DNA of 20,046 nucleotides from Chara braunii (taxonomy: Eukaryota; Streptophyta; Charophyceae; Charales; Characeae): NCBI GenBank assembly GCA_003427395.1, contig BFEA01000065.1, positions 744,932 to 764,977 on the forward strand, in the 5' to 3' direction. Below, piece after piece: positions 1 to 8,344 of the stretch. The translations under genes and the position numbers were made by a program. The notes beneath the pieces were generated by a model, which was given only the letters and a program-made list of their open reading frames with translations, had not been told where the DNA came from and made no database searches. Position 1 is the stretch's first letter; the number at the start of each line of letters is the position of its first letter.

Positions 1-140
1 ACAACCCCAGTTTGAATCCTCTCGTGATGTCCATCAGCTGTACAGGATAATATCTTACCCGTATCTTACCATGGATACAGCACAGTCATGCCTGATATCA
101 CGTAATCGAGTAGCTAAACAGGTGGTTGTTGCAGTGACTT

Positions 141-153
141 CACATACACACAC

Positions 154-192
<39 letters not shown>

Positions 193-243
193 ACGAGAGA
201 GAGACAGAGAGAGATGCTTGTGTGTGTGTAGAAAGGGGGGGGG
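141..243. repeat. compound microsatellite (CA)n-(GA)n-(TG)n-G9
   Basis: A CA-rich run covers about 141-190, followed by AAAAC, a GA run (195-214), a TG run (219-229) and nine G (235-243). A 66-residue frame crossing it (71-271) is His/Thr- and Arg/Glu-rich only because of the dinucleotides, so I do not treat it as a gene. Confidence 0.95.
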
Positions 244-412
244 TCGCTCTCATTTCAACTCGGGTTGCTGACCATCGATCTTCCTGATCTACGGTTCTCA
301 ACCGCTTCGCCTACCATCTCCTCCTTCACGATACGCTATCAGCCTCGCTCCACTGCTAATGCTCCGCTAGAACATGGAAACATGCATTGCTTTCTTTTTT
401 ATTATTATTGCC

Positions 413-812
413 AAGCATAGCAAAGAATAGCATAGCATAGCACATCATAGCATACCATAGCGTAGCACGGAATAACATCTCACAACAAAACATGGCATAG
501 TAGAGCACGTTGCAACACTGCAAGTTGTCCAACAGAACACAACACACCATAGGATGACATAGGAAAGAAGGGCACAACACACCGGAGCATAGTATATCAT
601 AGGACAACACAACAAAAAATTGCATAGCACAGCATAGGATAACGTAGCATAGCACGACATAGCAAAGGAGAGTATAGCATAGCATAGCATAGGACAGCAT
701 AGCAAAGCACAACATAGCACAGCATAGCATATCATATCATAGCGCAGCAAAGCATAACATAGCACAACATAGCATATCACAACACAGCATGGCATAGCAA
801 AGCACATCACAG
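413..812. repeat. degenerate pentanucleotide array (AGCAT/ATAGC type)
   Basis: About 400 bases built from 5-mers such as AGCAT, AGCAC, AACAT and AGGAT, mostly kept in 5-bp register, with a more diverged centre near 520-600. Three units make 15 bp, so on the minus strand the array reads as a Tyr-Ala-Met-Leu-Cys-like pentapeptide and stays open for over 120 codons in two frames (356-730 and 445-810). These frames are repeat by-products: no start context, no splice sites and no recognisable domain. The array has drifted heavily, so it is old or weakly homogenised. Confidence 0.9.
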
Positions 813-1616
813 TAGACCTCCTACTTCCACAGAGTTTGTGTTGACATCAACCTTAATTCTCTTCCTTTTACTCCGATAGATGTTTCTTGCTTCTTGTCTC
901 TTCTTATCACCCCGTACCTATTCTTTCTCCTTCTAATTCTTACATGAGGTCCGGATACCGGATGCCTGCAAGTATCTTCTCCATGGCTACCGCCATGACC
1001 GGTATGTCAGAGCATACAGTGACGGGTATACCCTCTACCAAGGCGCTATCTCGGTGGTAGCTGCCTTCGCCAGATCTCTCATATCGTTGTGGGTAAAATG
1101 TGTCTGGTCGTAGCACAAAATTAGCGTCAACGGAGCCGCGTCAGTCCGGGTTTTCCCCATCAATTTTTTCTAATTGCCCCTGATTGCTCTTTTTTTCATT
1201 TTTTGTTAACATCATGATGCAACTCCTCTACCAGGAGGTGGTGAGAGATTACAGTTGGGATGACTCTCATCTATTGGTAGGTATTTAGGTCATGGTGAGA
1301 AAGACTGAGACTGATGGTCATGTCCCTCCCCCCTGCATCCTTGGAGTCCCTGCTGTTGCTTTCGCTTATCCATCGTGTTGTCTCTCATGAGGAGGTTTTT
1401 TTTTTTTCTTGATTTTTCTTTTTCTTTGGAGGTTTCGCAGTTGCAAACGTTATCATTTTGCAGCATTGAGATCGAGAGACAAAAATTGGGAAGATGGAGG
1501 TTTGAAAACATAACAACTAGGGGCAGAAAAACACGTATGATAGATGCAAATGAGTGAGTGTATGATCTACCATAGAGAAAACATATGCCGTTAAAAAAAA
1601 AAAAAAAAAAAACATA
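813..1616. other. unassigned spacer with poly-A tract
   Basis: No convincing gene. The stretch is mixed T-rich and unique sequence. A 20-base A run lies at 1593-1612 and a T-rich run at about 1397-1430. A 148-residue minus-strand frame (1290-1736) is low complexity where it crosses these runs and shows no domain I recognise. Confidence 0.6.
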
Positions 1617-1757
1617 GAGCGCGAGTATATTAGGATGTTTCCGGGCGTACATGTAGTCAGCTACATCCCTTTTTTTGTTGTTGAAGAACCAACCCCAGCG
1701 TACTAGGTGGGGCAGTAAAAGCACCGGATCCAGCAAAGTCCAAAAGTGAGTATACCC
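1617..1757. mobile_element. short terminal-inverted-repeat element, copy A (left end uncertain)
   Basis: The right end is clear: GTGAGTATACCC at 1746-1757, reverse complement GGGTATACTCAC, the shared terminus of this family. Read inward on the minus strand it continues CTTTTGGACTTTGCTGGATC, matching the inner side of copy B's right end (GTTTTGGACTTAGCTCGGGG). The left end is inferred from GCGAGTATATTAGGATGTTT at 1621, which lines up with the ACTAGGACATTT part of the family terminus. The element would be about 141 bp with no coding capacity. A target-site duplication is not visible. Confidence 0.45.
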
Positions 1758-1841
1758 TTTACGGACATTTTCTGGTCAATCATATTGTGGGGTAAAAAAA
1801 AAAAGGTTATGTTTGATATCCTATTTGAAGCAGTCCTCTCA

Positions 1842-1954
1842 ACATACTCACACTGGCACCTGGATGTATCTGACAACAATCACGGGCGTAAGCAGATCTA
1901 CCCGATCGATATCACACCCCGAGCTAAGTCCAAAACGGCGCAGTGTGAGTATGT
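1842..1954. mobile_element. short terminal-inverted-repeat element, copy B
   Basis: The left end is ACATACTCACACTG (1842-1855) and the right end is its exact reverse complement CAGTGTGAGTATGT (1941-1954), a perfect 14-bp inverted repeat bounding 113 bp. Just inside the left end is CCTGGATGTATCTGAC, shared in modified form with copies C and D. It has no coding capacity, so it is MITE-like. The first base triplet differs from the GGG seen in other copies. No clear target-site duplication flanks it. Confidence 0.7.
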
Positions 1955-2462
1955 CGTCAAGATGTACAAACTATAGGACTCTCTGAACTCACATTGGATT
2001 TCGTTGCAAATCCACTTGTTTCTATGGTATTCATAATTTCCTATTGTTTAACCAAAGCACAAATTGGATGGTTTGCTTCCGATAGGATACGAAAGGATGC
2101 AAATAAACATGAGATATCCTCAAGTGCTCGAAGGACTGCAGTCAGATTCATGGAATCCGACCATAACAGCGGTCAGATACATTTAGGAAAGTGTCAGTCA
2201 AAGTATCCCCGCCGTCCACACACTCATGAACTGTTGGAATACAGACATGAGTCCAAGTCCGATGTTGGATACCGATCTGACTTCAAAAACGTCGGTTATG
2301 TCCAACTATGGGGAAGAGGGAGGGGGTTGGGTCACGTTGCAGATGGTGTCACATGACATAGCCCTGTTATTTTTTAAAAGAAAAGGGAGGGGGGAAGCGA
2401 AAAAATGAGAGAGTGGTCACTATTCTTAATATGATTCCTTATCATAAGCACATTGTCTTTGC

Positions 2463-2490
2463 AAAAAAGAAAAGAAAAGAAAAGAAAAGG
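2463..2490. repeat. (AAAAG)n microsatellite
   Basis: Five to six near-perfect AAAAG units directly followed by GAGGT. Simple sequence. Confidence 0.9.
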
Positions 2491-2530
2491 AGGTAATTGG
2501 TGGAAAGCGCCCACGATAAAACCTCTTTGG

Positions 2531-2546
2531 TTTTGGGCGCCCAAAA
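2531..2546. other. 16-bp perfect palindrome TTTTGGGCGCCCAAAA
   Basis: A perfect dyad lying in a short unique block (2498-2650) of higher GC than its surroundings. It could be a protein-binding dyad or chance; nothing nearby shows a function. Confidence 0.6.
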
Positions 2547-3012
2547 TACAGTCGTTTCGTACTGCATGCCCAAACGTTTCCATGTGGGGTACCACCGGCC
2601 CCAACGTCGGTCCAAGGGTCCTACCGGATCATGAATTTGGTGCATGAAGATTTATTCCGATGTAGAAGAGGCACAAGTGGTTATCGGGTATCTGAAATTT
2701 TATAGATGAAAATTGTTAAATGGAAAAAAATCAGTTGTTTTGTTTCTCATGAAAATCGTGTTTGGATCATGAATTCGGGAGGAGACTATTGACATTCATG
2801 ATGAAAAGATTTCATAAAATATTTTATTCATATCGAGAACGGTTTTAAGAAACATGTCTTGAAACTTCTCTATTTTTCACCCGCTTGAAGAGTTTCCCGT
2901 TTTTCACACACCTGAAAGTTTCATACCCTCTTCTTGAAAACTTAATGCGTTTTTCATGATTTCGAGTTGTCTTGAAATTTTCATGATTTTTACCCGACAC
3001 CCCCCCCCAATA

Positions 3013-3745
3013 ATGAAAATCATGAACAAACTTGAAGTAGTGAAGATCGTTAATGGTATGAAAGCACCCCCCCTGATGCATAAAGAGTATCATGAAAATC
3101 ATAAATGAACCTGAAGTGGTAAAAATCATGAATGATATGAAAGTACCCCTCCCCCGACCACCGGGGGCGGTTGCTTTCAGACCATTCATGATCTTCACCA
3201 CTTCAAGATCATTCATGATTTTCATTATGCATAAAGTGCATCATGAAAATCATGAATGAACCTGAAGTGGTGAAGATCATGAATGGTATTAATGCACCCT
3301 CTCCGACCACCTGTTAATGCAAGTTGAAAATCATGAACGAACCTAAAGTGGTGAAAACCATGAATGGTTTGAAAGTAAACCCCGCAACCACCTGTCAATG
3401 CAACATGAAAATCATGAACGGATCTGAAGTGATAAAGAGTATAAATGTTATGAAAATACCCTCATAAAGAACATCATAAAAATCACGAACGAACCTGAAG
3501 TGGTGAACATCATGAATGGTAAGAAAGCACCCCCCTCGGCCACCTACTAATGCAACCTGAAAATCATGAAAGAATCTGAAGTAGTGAAGACAATGAATGG
3601 TATGAAAGTACTCCCCTCGACCACCTACTAATGTAACTTGAAAATCATGAAAGAACCTGAAGTGATGAAGACCATGAATGGTCCAACAGGACCCCTCCTG
3701 ATCACCACTCCATACAATTTGAAAATCATGAAGATAGAATGCACA
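3013..3745. repeat. 81-bp tandem repeat array
   Basis: Units begin with (A/T)TGAAAATCATGAA, continue GAACCTGAAGTGGTGAAGA then ATCATGAATGGTATGAAAG, and end in a C-rich stretch with GACCACCT and TAATGCAAC. Unit starts are at 3013, 3092, then 3243, 3324, 3405, 3476, 3557, 3638 and 3719: spacing is 81 bp except for one 71-bp unit and the disturbed 3092-3243 interval, where a unit is inverted. Units are clearly diverged from each other. Because 81 is a multiple of three, long frames survive on the minus strand. Confidence 0.95.
3077..3231. repeat. long imperfect inverted repeat (hairpin) inside the 81-bp array
   Basis: The left arm (about 3077-3144) and right arm (about 3174-3231) are reverse complements over some 50 bp with few mismatches; both outer ends read TGCATA when folded. 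The right arm is one array unit in flipped orientation. The ~29-bp loop is itself C-rich then G-rich (CCCCCGACCACCGGGGG) and can form a small inner stem. A transcript would fold into a long hairpin. Confidence 0.85.
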
Positions 3746-3880
3746 CCTACTATACCTATCCTGAAAAATATAAATGTTGTTAACCTCTTCTCGATAAAGG
3801 TTGTTTACTGAATGCATTTTTATTATCCATTTATACTTACTAAAAATCATGCGTGACAGCTTGTCAGGCCACCAACCCAC
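3395..3880 (-). CDS. repeat-encoded frame with 27-residue units (doubtful gene)
   Basis: An uninterrupted 161-codon minus-strand frame covers five to six of the 81-bp units and so encodes a 27-residue repeat with core (F/C)HTIHCLHYFRFFHDFQV(A/T)LVGGRG. The unit is His/Phe-rich with an alternating aromatic pattern. Its N-terminal part lies outside the array (3746-3880). I know of no family with this repeat. An open frame is expected here because the period is a multiple of three and the unit lacks stops in this frame, so the frame alone is weak evidence. No splice sites or promoter are evident. Most likely a repeat by-product. Confidence 0.15.
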   Translation of the reverse strand: MGWWPDKLSRMIFSKYKWIIKMHSVNNLYREEVNNIYIFQDRYSRCAFYLHDFQIVWSGDQEGSCWTIHGLHHFRFFHDFQVTLVGGRGEYFHTIHCLHYFRFFHDFQVALVGGRGGCFLTIHDVHHFRFVRDFYDVLYEGIFITFILFITSDPFMIFMLH

Positions 3881-4049
3881 TGCACTCAGCCCGGGGAGGG
3901 ATATAAAACCGGAACCTGAAAATGGTGGGGGCGCGACAACACGAAGTTCTTGAGCGACTTCTCGCTATAGCCATTTTTTTTATCTGTACAGACATATTGA
4001 CTTAATTATGCAAAGGTAACTAAGTTGAGTTTAGCCAAGCAAGTTAACC

Positions 4050-4602
4050 AAGGACATACAATGTTTGTTGGCATCTGTTTGCAGCGTTGCATGTGCACTG
4101 ACCGACGAGCTATTGGTGACGTGTGTGCCAGAGAGAGGGATGGTCATCATCAGTTGCAGAGGCCACAAAGAGTCGGTATATATCATTAGGCGATCAGTTG
4201 GAGTTGGTTGTCGTGTTGATGTATTTTTTGCGAGCAGCATGGTCAGGAAATTGTATGGGAACATGTCAGGATCGTCAGATATCAAATCAGACGACCATTA
4301 GTGGAGCAACAGAAGTGTTGCGATACACAATTAACTCTGCCATGCATGCTTAGGTGTGCCTAGCGATTTAGCTAAGGACAAACAAAGTTTATAGAGATAT
4401 GTTTTGCAATGATGTGCATAGGCTGATGAGTTTGTGGTGATTTGTGTTTCAGAGGGACAATCATCGCCAGCGTACACTTGCAGAGGCGGAAGAAGGTTGA
4501 TGTTTGTCATAAGACAATCGATTTAAATTTTCCAGCTCGTTGTTGTGTTGGTTTGTGAGAGCAACAAAGCATCAAATCATGTGACAGCTAATAGGTTGTG
4601 GT
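4050..4602. repeat. old tandem duplication, unit about 320 bp
   Basis: Copy 1 (about 4050-4318) and copy 2 (about 4374-4602) share ordered blocks: AAGGACA(T/A)ACAA; GATGTGCA-like; TTTGTGGTGA / TTGGTGACG; GTGT-(GCC/TTC)-AGAG; the pair CATCATCAGTTGCAGAGGC / CATCGCCAGCGTACACTTGCAGAGGC; TATCATTAGGCGATC / TCATAAGACAATCG; TTGTCGTGTTG / TTGTTGTGTTGG; and ATCAAATCA near the end. The copies are diverged with several indels. Small frames in copy 1 (4065-4301) do not persist in copy 2, so a coding role is not supported. Confidence 0.7.
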
Positions 4603-4614
4603 GCTATCATACGA

Positions 4615-4688
4615 ATGGACCTAGCTCAGTTGGTACACCCATAAGTGTTGAAAAATTCAGACTTGTGTTCGAATCCAGATGGAACCAG
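4615..4688 (+). other. tRNA-like sequence, probable SINE head or tRNA pseudogene
   Basis: It contains a canonical RNA polymerase III A box, TAGCTCAGTTGG (4622-4633), and B box, GTGTTCGAATCC (4665-4676), at tRNA-like spacing, with AACCA near the expected 3' end. When the stems are laid out from the A and B boxes, neither the acceptor stem nor the T stem pairs, so this is not a working tRNA. No obvious poly-A tail or target duplication is seen. Confidence 0.6.
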
Positions 4689-4775
4689 ATGAACAAAACT
4701 TTTGATAAAAGATAGTCGGTTTGCAGTTAGTTAGTGTGTTGAGCTGCTTGGGAACGGTGAAGGAGTCAAGAGCTC

Positions 4776-4804
4776 GGCTCAACTTAGCTCAACTTAGCTC
4801 AACT
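4776..4804. repeat. 10-bp tandem repeat, unit AACTTAGCTC
   Basis: Nearly three units: GGCTC, then AACTTAGCTC twice, then AACTC. Perfect over the two central units. Confidence 0.9.
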
Positions 4805-5008
4805 CATATCCAGATCACACTGCAGGTGGAGGAGCAGCAGAGGAGATGGGACAAACTATTGTTAGTTGACTGACTTGCATTAGGGATCTTGCCCTGATTT
4901 CATTTGAGGAGTATGGAGGAAGGAACATAAGGGGTTGGGGGTGGGAGAAGAAGTCTCCTTGAAGAGGATAATAAAGTTACTGAAGGTAACTTAGAAAGGG
5001 AGCTAGAA

Positions 5009-5305
5009 GTGTCGTCGTTTGAGCACAAAGACTCGCTTGTTGCTTTGATCACAACCATTCAAGTGGGGCCTGGTGGAGAGCTTCTGCAAGTGCAGGCCGA
5101 GCTTGAGGAGTCTTGCAGATCTGCAGAGCAAAGCCTACATTATCTAACGAGAACTCGATTGCTCAAGGAGTGTGTTGAAATAACCGAAAGTATTGTAGGT
5201 GTTAGTGACGTGCCAGATGCTATTGGTAGATCCAATGACGTTGTCAATCCGAAGGACATCCACACCGAAGGCCACGCTATTGTCATAAGAAGTGAGAAAT
5301 GTTGA
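5009..5305 (+). CDS. unrecognised 98-codon frame (possible exon)
   Basis: A plus-strand frame of mixed, non-repetitive composition with Glu/Leu-rich helical stretches (roughly residues 22-55, for example ELLQVQAELEESCRSAEQSL), which could form a short coiled coil or helical bundle. The nominal first codon is GTG, so it would have to be an internal exon or begin elsewhere. I recognise no family. The downstream overlapping frame (5292-5564) runs into a 25-bp tandem array. Chance occurrence is possible; it is listed because its composition is more protein-like than most frames here. Confidence 0.25.
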   Translation: MSSFEHKDSLVALITTIQVGPGGELLQVQAELEESCRSAEQSLHYLTRTRLLKECVEITESIVGVSDVPDAIGRSNDVVNPKDIHTEGHAIVIRSEKC

Positions 5306-5344
5306 TCCAGGAGCAGTCGTTGGCCGTATTGAAGCAAAGAATGA

Positions 5345-5529
5345 CAAGCTGTTATTCGATTTTCTGTTTGCACTGCTATTCCGCTTTTATGCCAACATTG
5401 TTGTTCTAGTTTTCCTACCTGCACCGCTATTCAATTTTCCGACCTACACCGCTATTCAGTTTCCCTGCCTGCATTGTTGTTCAGGTTTCTTGACCGCCCT
5501 GCTATTCAATTTTGTTGTCTGCACTGCTA
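5345..5529. repeat. 25/26-bp tandem array, about eight units
   Basis: Units resemble CTGCACCGCTATTCAATTTT plus CCGAC. Two variants occur: one with GC(A/T)CCGCTATTC and one with CATTGTTGTTC (starts near 5393 and 5470), about 77 bp apart, hinting at three-unit amplification. Open reading through the array (5292-5564) is Phe/Leu-rich and probably not a gene. Confidence 0.85.
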
Positions 5530-5539
5530 CAATTCTGAT

Positions 5540-6387
5540 TGAAAGAACAACACAGGCTACCTGATGCTCATGCCGGCTATATCAAACTCTTGACCAATCA
5601 ACCACCTCTCCGCTCTTTTTGTGCTCGGCCGTAGATGGTTGTGCTCCTCGTCACCACCCTCGTCTCCTCCATGATTTGACTCGCATACGGACTTTTATGT
5701 TTCCGCTGCTTGATTTTCAACCAAGGTTCATGACGATCAAAGGGACTTATACATGGCAATTAACTTGATAATTCATGGTCATCAGAGCGCATCATGTGAA
5801 CACATGTTGTCAATTTTAATTCGCTGCAACTATTTGTATCTGGACTAAAAATTGCCCCAATACGAAGCTGCATGCGATCAATTAATAGAATGTACGATCA
5901 TTAACTGTTCGTATCTATACTGAAAATTGCCCCAAATACAGGCATAATAACCGTGTCGCCTTGACATGAATACAATAAAAAGCCGCTCGTACTAAATCAA
6001 TGAAAACGGAAAAACAAACAAAATAGTCGCAATGGAAAAACAAAAAAATAGTCGAAACGGGAAAAAACAAACAAACATAACAACATAATTTTGGTCGATC
6101 GAGGCTTGGCCCACTGAGCCAGTTACATACCACTGTTCTAGGATTTATGAAGAGGACCATTGATCGGTCGCCCCCTTCTCTCAATTTCCAGTCAACCGAT
6201 GACATGCACACATATCACCGGGTATTTTGCCAATTTCCCCAGAAAACATCAAAATCAATTGGCGATTGAAACTAAGTCGACGACATAAAAAACAAGAACG
6301 TCAAAAAATAATTTAATTGCGGGTGCCAGTCACAACACACAATGACTAAATGAAAGCGAAAAACAAACAATTGACCAGATTCTCAAG
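5540..6387. other. AT-rich spacer
   Basis: No supported gene. It contains a pair of short direct repeats (listed separately) and an A-rich stretch (6000-6085) in which AAAACAAACAAA and AATAGTCG(A/C) words recur. A 98-codon minus-strand frame (5915-6211) overlaps that A-rich stretch; it has a Phe/Cys-rich hydrophobic centre and no recognisable domain. Confidence 0.5.
5809..5935. repeat. two-copy direct repeat, unit about 70-80 bp
   Basis: TCAATT, then CAACTATTTGTATCTGGACT, then AAAAATTGCCCCAATAC (from 5809) is repeated from 5878 as TCAATT, TTAACTGTTCGTATCTATACT, GAAAATTGCCCCAAATAC. The match is strongest over the last 40 bases. Confidence 0.8.
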
Positions 6388-6502
6388 ACGTGGTCACACT
6401 AGGACTTTCCTGGAATATGCTGGATGTATATGACCGTTTTTTTTATCAGGAGTAAATGCACCCGACCGCAAAATTTTCAAAGGCTCTCGTCAGAGTATAC
6501 CC
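6388..6502. mobile_element. short terminal-inverted-repeat element, copy C
   Basis: The left end reads GTGGTCACACTAGGACTTTC and the right end GAGTATACCC (6493-6502), whose complement is GGGTATACTC. Inside the left end, GCTGGATGTATATGACC matches the same position in copy B. The element is about 115 bp and non-coding. The left terminus has lost the GGGCATAC start, so it is a decayed copy. Confidence 0.55.
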
Positions 6503-6756
6503 TTAGAAAACACCTCTTGTGATCAAATCATCACTCCAACCGAAGCTATATTGGCAAACCAAGAAGTGCATTTTTCTGAGTCTGAAAGATTAACTGCACG
6601 AGCTTGGAAAGTGTTGGACCGACTGGCAAGAGATGGATAAAAAGAAGGTCAATCTTTTGTTTGTTCATCCGTTTTCGTTAAAACGGTCATCATTTTCACT
6701 CATGTGCCACGGAAAAAACAAGAAAATAAAGAATAACTATAAAAGATTCCCATCAG

Positions 6757-6838
6757 CGGGCATAGCTTAGTGGATACATTCCCCAACGGTTGAAATATAT
6801 AACCAAAATTTGAATTCATACATATGAAAAAAATTAAA
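6757..6838 (+). other. tRNA-like sequence with A-rich tail, probable SINE
   Basis: GGGCATAGCTTAGTGGATAC contains a good polymerase III A box (TAGCTTAGTGG, 6763-6773). A weaker B box, AAATTTGAATTC, sits about 45 bases downstream (6807-6818), then an A-rich tail ATGAAAAAAATTAAATA. The order tRNA-like head then A-rich tail is typical of SINEs. The region between the boxes does not fold as a tRNA. The copy is short, or 3'-truncated. Confidence 0.5.
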
Positions 6839-7416
6839 TAGTTATGCGAACCAGGGGTGAGTCAAGGCAATGATAACGCATGCAGTGATGAGAATTGAAG
6901 GCCATTGCAATTTCATAGTAAAAAACACAAAAAAAGAAAAAAACGTTGAATCCCAACCAACGGGTCTAATTGTTCTCCCCCAAACCCGACCAACCATCAT
7001 GACGACACTATGAAACTTGAAAGACAATTTGTATACATTCACAAGTAGGTTGTGTTGTGCCCAGGAAAGGGGATAGCTCTGTCGAAAGTCTCTTCACATT
7101 GGTGTTCCCCTTGTAGTAAAGAAACTCAGTCGTTATAGTTGAATCAGAGGTGCTTCCAAGTGTAGATAGAGCGAGAATGTCGCCATGTTCTTTGCGTGAA
7201 ACTTATAGTATAATCACACTGTCATATACCAAACGTGACTAGGTCAAGCTCATCAGGGGTTAGGACAACCTTTCCACAAACAATGCCTAGCATAAAACTT
7301 TTAAGGGTCCGTCGTACTTGTCCTTACGGACCTGTGCCTTGCCTGATCACTGTAGATTTCGTTGTATGAATCTCGTCGAGATAAATCTATAGAAACAAGG
7401 AATTTGGAGTGGTGGT
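6839..7416. other. spacer without recognisable feature
   Basis: Mixed AT-rich unique sequence. A 66-codon minus-strand frame (6842-7042) has no recognisable motif. I see no RNA gene or repeat here. Confidence 0.5.
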
Positions 7417-7703
7417 TTAATAATCACAAACAAGTTTGCTCAAACGTTATAAGGAGGGGGGGGACGATAATGGATAATGAATATGTACCTGCTGATACTT
7501 GACACAAGCAAGACAACGGTTAATTGCAGCAGTAATCGAAGCAGAGGAATCACAAATGGGGCAATGCACAAGGAGATACAAGTATATCCTGATGATAATT
7601 ACAAACAAGTTTGCTCAAACGTTATAATGGGGAAAAAAAACCTTGATCACGGATAATTAATATGTATCGGTCGATACTCAACACAAACAAGAGCACTAGA
7701 AGG
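7417..7703. repeat. pair of direct repeats of about 105 bp
   Basis: Copy 1 (about 7417-7520) and copy 2 (about 7591-7703) share TAAT(C/T)ACAAACAAGTTTGC then TCAAACGTTATAA exactly apart from one base, then a G- or A-run, then GGATAAT(G/T)AATATGTA, TCGATACT-like and AACACAAACAAGA-like blocks, ending at A(C/G)GGTT(A/C)AT. They are separated by 70 bp of unrelated sequence. This could be a tandem duplication or the ends of a very small retroelement remnant. Confidence 0.85.
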
Positions 7704-7712
7704 TTCATATCC

Positions 7713-7776
7713 CACTGGGCTTTTATTAGTTGGCTGGGTCAGATTCCATTAAATTTCGATAATAAACCCAATGGGC
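7713..7776. repeat. inverted repeat with CCCAYTGGG cores
   Basis: The left arm CCCACTGGGCTTTTATTAG (7713-7731) pairs with the right arm ATAATAAACCCAATGGG (7760-7776), around a 28-base loop. Each arm carries its own near-palindrome CCCA(C/T)TGGG. Confidence 0.65.
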
Positions 7777-8055
7777 TAGCCACCCCGTCAATTTTGTTAT
7801 CCTATTCAGTATAGCAAATACGCACCCCACTGTAGGCTTTGCCCCTTATGGTATCGTTAAAGTTCCCCGGTTTCATAGACAACCTGATCCAGATACCGAC
7901 CTTATTCAACATTCACATTTCATATTTCATGAACTAGGCTCTTCTTCAAAGTATAGCATTCAATAGATATGAGTTGACCTATGACCAAAGTGCAAACTTA
8001 TAGTAGTCGCGCACCCAAGCGATCCGAGTATTGATTTGAGAGCAAAATATATTCA

Positions 8056-8180
8056 GGGCATACTCACACTAGGACATTTTCGACTCATCTCTGGACGTGA
8101 TTGTGGTCAAGTGCATTTAGATATGGTTATCATTGTGATTAGATACACTTAAAATAAACTTTTAGTATGAGTATATTCCC
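8056..8180. mobile_element. short terminal-inverted-repeat element, copy D (best left end)
   Basis: The left end is GGGCATACTCACACTAGGAC (8056-8075). The right end, GTATGAGTATATTCCC (8165-8180), reads GGGAATATACTCATACTA on the other strand. The arms agree over about 16 bp with one small indel. The interior contains CTCTGGACGTGATTGTGGTC, comparable with CTGGATGTATATGACC of copies B and C. It is 125 bp and non-coding. No clear flanking duplication is visible. Confidence 0.7.
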
Positions 8181-8344
8181 TAAGTAGTTAAAGTTCATCA
8201 ACATTATTCGAACGACCTTGCAGACAGGACACAAGTCTCAGTTCATGATAATCTTGATCGTCGATCAATGGACGCAGCAACGTCAATGAAATAAACGCAC
8301 ACACACATCGTCATCATGATCTACTTCAAGTCAGATCTTTGGGT

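Larger units (their letters stand above)
1955..3012. other. unassigned spacer
   Basis: No supported gene. A 120-residue plus-strand frame at 1994-2356 opens at TTG, not ATG, has no recognisable domain and may be chance. From about 2720 the sequence becomes rich in ATCATGAA/TTCATGAT words, leading into the 81-bp array. It also holds a short purine microsatellite and a 16-bp palindrome, listed separately. Confidence 0.5.

Noticed and set aside
356-810. Two overlapping 120+ codon minus-strand frames rich in Cys, Met, Leu and Tyr, with apparent hydrophobic character
   Set aside because: Produced by the AGCAT-type pentamer array, which has no stop in these frames; three 5-mers make five codons, giving a false pentapeptide repeat.
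1994-2356. 120-codon plus-strand frame
   Set aside because: TTG start, no recognised domain, no splice or start context; not listed as a gene.
4615-4688. Functional tRNA gene
   Set aside because: A and B boxes are good, but the acceptor and T stems implied by them do not pair.
6092-6125. Minus-strand A box TGGCTCAGTGGG as a third tRNA-like head
   Set aside because: No B box at suitable distance downstream on that strand.
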